Assembly (NCBI GenBank): GCA_003235365.1
Contig: QJWJ01000239.1
Coordinates: 1 to 33,733 of the forward strand
DNA from: Deltaproteobacteria bacterium
GTDB taxonomy: Bacteria; Myxococcota_A; Polyangia; Polyangiales; Polyangiaceae
DNA length: 33,733 bases
Reading direction: 5' to 3'
Position numbers and translations under genes: made by a program. The notes under the pieces were generated by a model that saw only the letters and a program-made list of their open reading frames with translations, made no database searches and was not told the origin of the DNA. Shown one piece after another: positions 32,875 to 33,733 of the stretch; within the stretch, counting starts at the first letter, position 1; each line of letters begins with the position of its first letter.

Positions 32875-33733
32875 GCGTGCCCTTCTGCTTTCCCGTTCTC
32901 TACGGATGGACCGTACGCGCGAGTCTTGGACGTACAATACGGACCTGACTCGAGTTGTCGGATCGACGGGCCCCCCTTCGAGTGTGGTGCTTGTAGAGTC
33001 GTCGACGCCGTTCGGTGAAGTTTTTGACGTTGTTCTCGCGGCCAAGCCGCGACGGGGCTCGGCCCGACCAAGCTGCATTGCGGAGCGCAGCGGATTCGCC
33101 GACACCAGCCTGCGAACACACCAATGCACAGGTATCGACGTTCGGAGTTGGCGGGCCATGGGGCTCCGTGGACGAAGACAGATCTCGGCACAGACGCTCT
33201 GGCAGATCCCGGTTTGCCCACACACCGAAGTGCAGATGTCGTAGCTGCTCCGCGCTCGTCCAGTTGCGCCGCCCCCCGTCTCAGTGTCTCAGTTCCGTTT
33301 GGCCCGGCCGCTCCGGTGCTCGACCCCTGGCAGTGGGGGCTGCGCGAGTGACTTTCGATGTCGGCTGTTCGCAGAAGGGCCAGCCCTCGACGCGTGGTCC
33401 CGCTGGGCCGGCCCGGTCAGCCCGCATGGAACTGCGCGATCCGACGAGATCCCCCGCTGTCGACGCTGCGGGGGCGGCAGCAGCGCTCGTAGTGATCGCA
33501 GTGCCGTCTGCTTCCGAGCCTTCCCAGGCGTTTCATGACGTATCCGTCTCGCGACTGGCGGTGAGGTCCACCGCCGCGGCGAGACGCCATCGCCTCACTC
33601 TCGAAGTATCCCGACTTCGCCCGCGAAACCGGCTTGGTCTGGCTGGCAGTTCGGGATGGTTGCCGACAAGAGTATCTGGATTAACCCCGCGTACTCCCTC
33701 CGTGAACCCAGGCGAGCAAGCGCCCCGACGGCC
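32875..33733. other. Right edge, no intact gene
   Basis: 859 bases upstream of the GExH gene. Frames on both strands are arginine- and serine-rich shadows without recognisable signals. One short stretch near the end (33535-33684) reads like protein but contains an in-frame TGA. The promoter of the minus-strand operon should lie close to 32875-33000, but none was pinned down. Confidence 0.4.
33535..33684 (+). pseudogene. Possible short ORF broken by an in-frame TGA
   Basis: From ATG 33535 the frame reads MTYPSRDWR, a TGA, then about 39 residues including AIASLSKYPDFARETGLVWL and AVRDGCRQEYLD, ending TAA. The second part has balanced amino acid use, unlike the surroundings. It could be a decayed gene (TGG to TGA) or chance. 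Confidence 0.18.

Overview
The window comes from a high-GC bacterium that is almost certainly a myxobacterium (Myxococcota). The strongest sign is the GH31 enzyme, which ends in a MYXO-CTERM-like sorting tail (Cys-containing motif, one hydrophobic helix, Arg cluster) preceded by two Cys-rich repeats of the kind common on myxobacterial surface proteins. Supporting signs are the many lipoproteins with long Ser/Gly/Asp-rich linkers behind the lipobox and the secreted DUF1592/DUF1552 gene pair. I see no rRNA, tRNA, CRISPR array, transposase or phage genes. All calls were made by eye, with no database search.

Layout. 162-1592 (-) is a von Willebrand A-like lipoprotein with a damaged metal site. 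2053-5237 (+) is a translationally coupled pair: a single-haem DUF1592/1588-type lipoprotein and a Tat-exported DUF1552 protein. 5485-13543 (+) holds three exported glycoside hydrolases: GH59-like, GH31 with MYXO-CTERM-like tail, and GH27 alpha-galactosidase. A convergent TetR regulator follows (13518-14180, -). 14381-17977 is a mixed stretch: a small membrane protein, an unknown conserved-looking protein, an unknown lipoprotein and a protein that looks like a beta-pore-forming toxin with a duplicated Cys/His-rich tail.

18288-22469 is a nitric-oxide stress module: quinol NO reductase norZ (-), a 55-codon TTG-start ORF coupled to it, a sigma-54 promoter, and divergent norR (+). 22879-26339 is a block of two divergent lipoprotein genes (a trypsin-fold protein without catalytic His and Ser, and a metallophosphatase) bracketed by two inverted 161-bp, about 93% identical, strongly structured repeats. 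26459-30200 (-) is a two-gene operon of a zinc phospholipase C/P1-nuclease-like protein and a Tat-lipoprotein amidohydrolase, overlapping by 11 bp. 30568-32874 (-) pairs a nitrilase-superfamily enzyme with a protein carrying EreA/ChaN/TIKI-like GExH motifs. The last 859 bases hold no intact gene.

How the genes may work together. The three hydrolases, two lipidated and one probably sorted to the cell surface, look like a cell-bound system for stripping galactose and another alpha-sugar from glycans or glycolipids. The nor module is a self-contained NO sensor and detoxifier. The most unusual items are the structured 161-bp repeats around the divergent pair, the pseudo-protease, the vWA protein with a lost MIDAS, the pore-former-like protein, and the nitrilase/GExH pair. 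A second, intergenic repeat family (1738, 14204, 18093) sits upstream of three unrelated genes.
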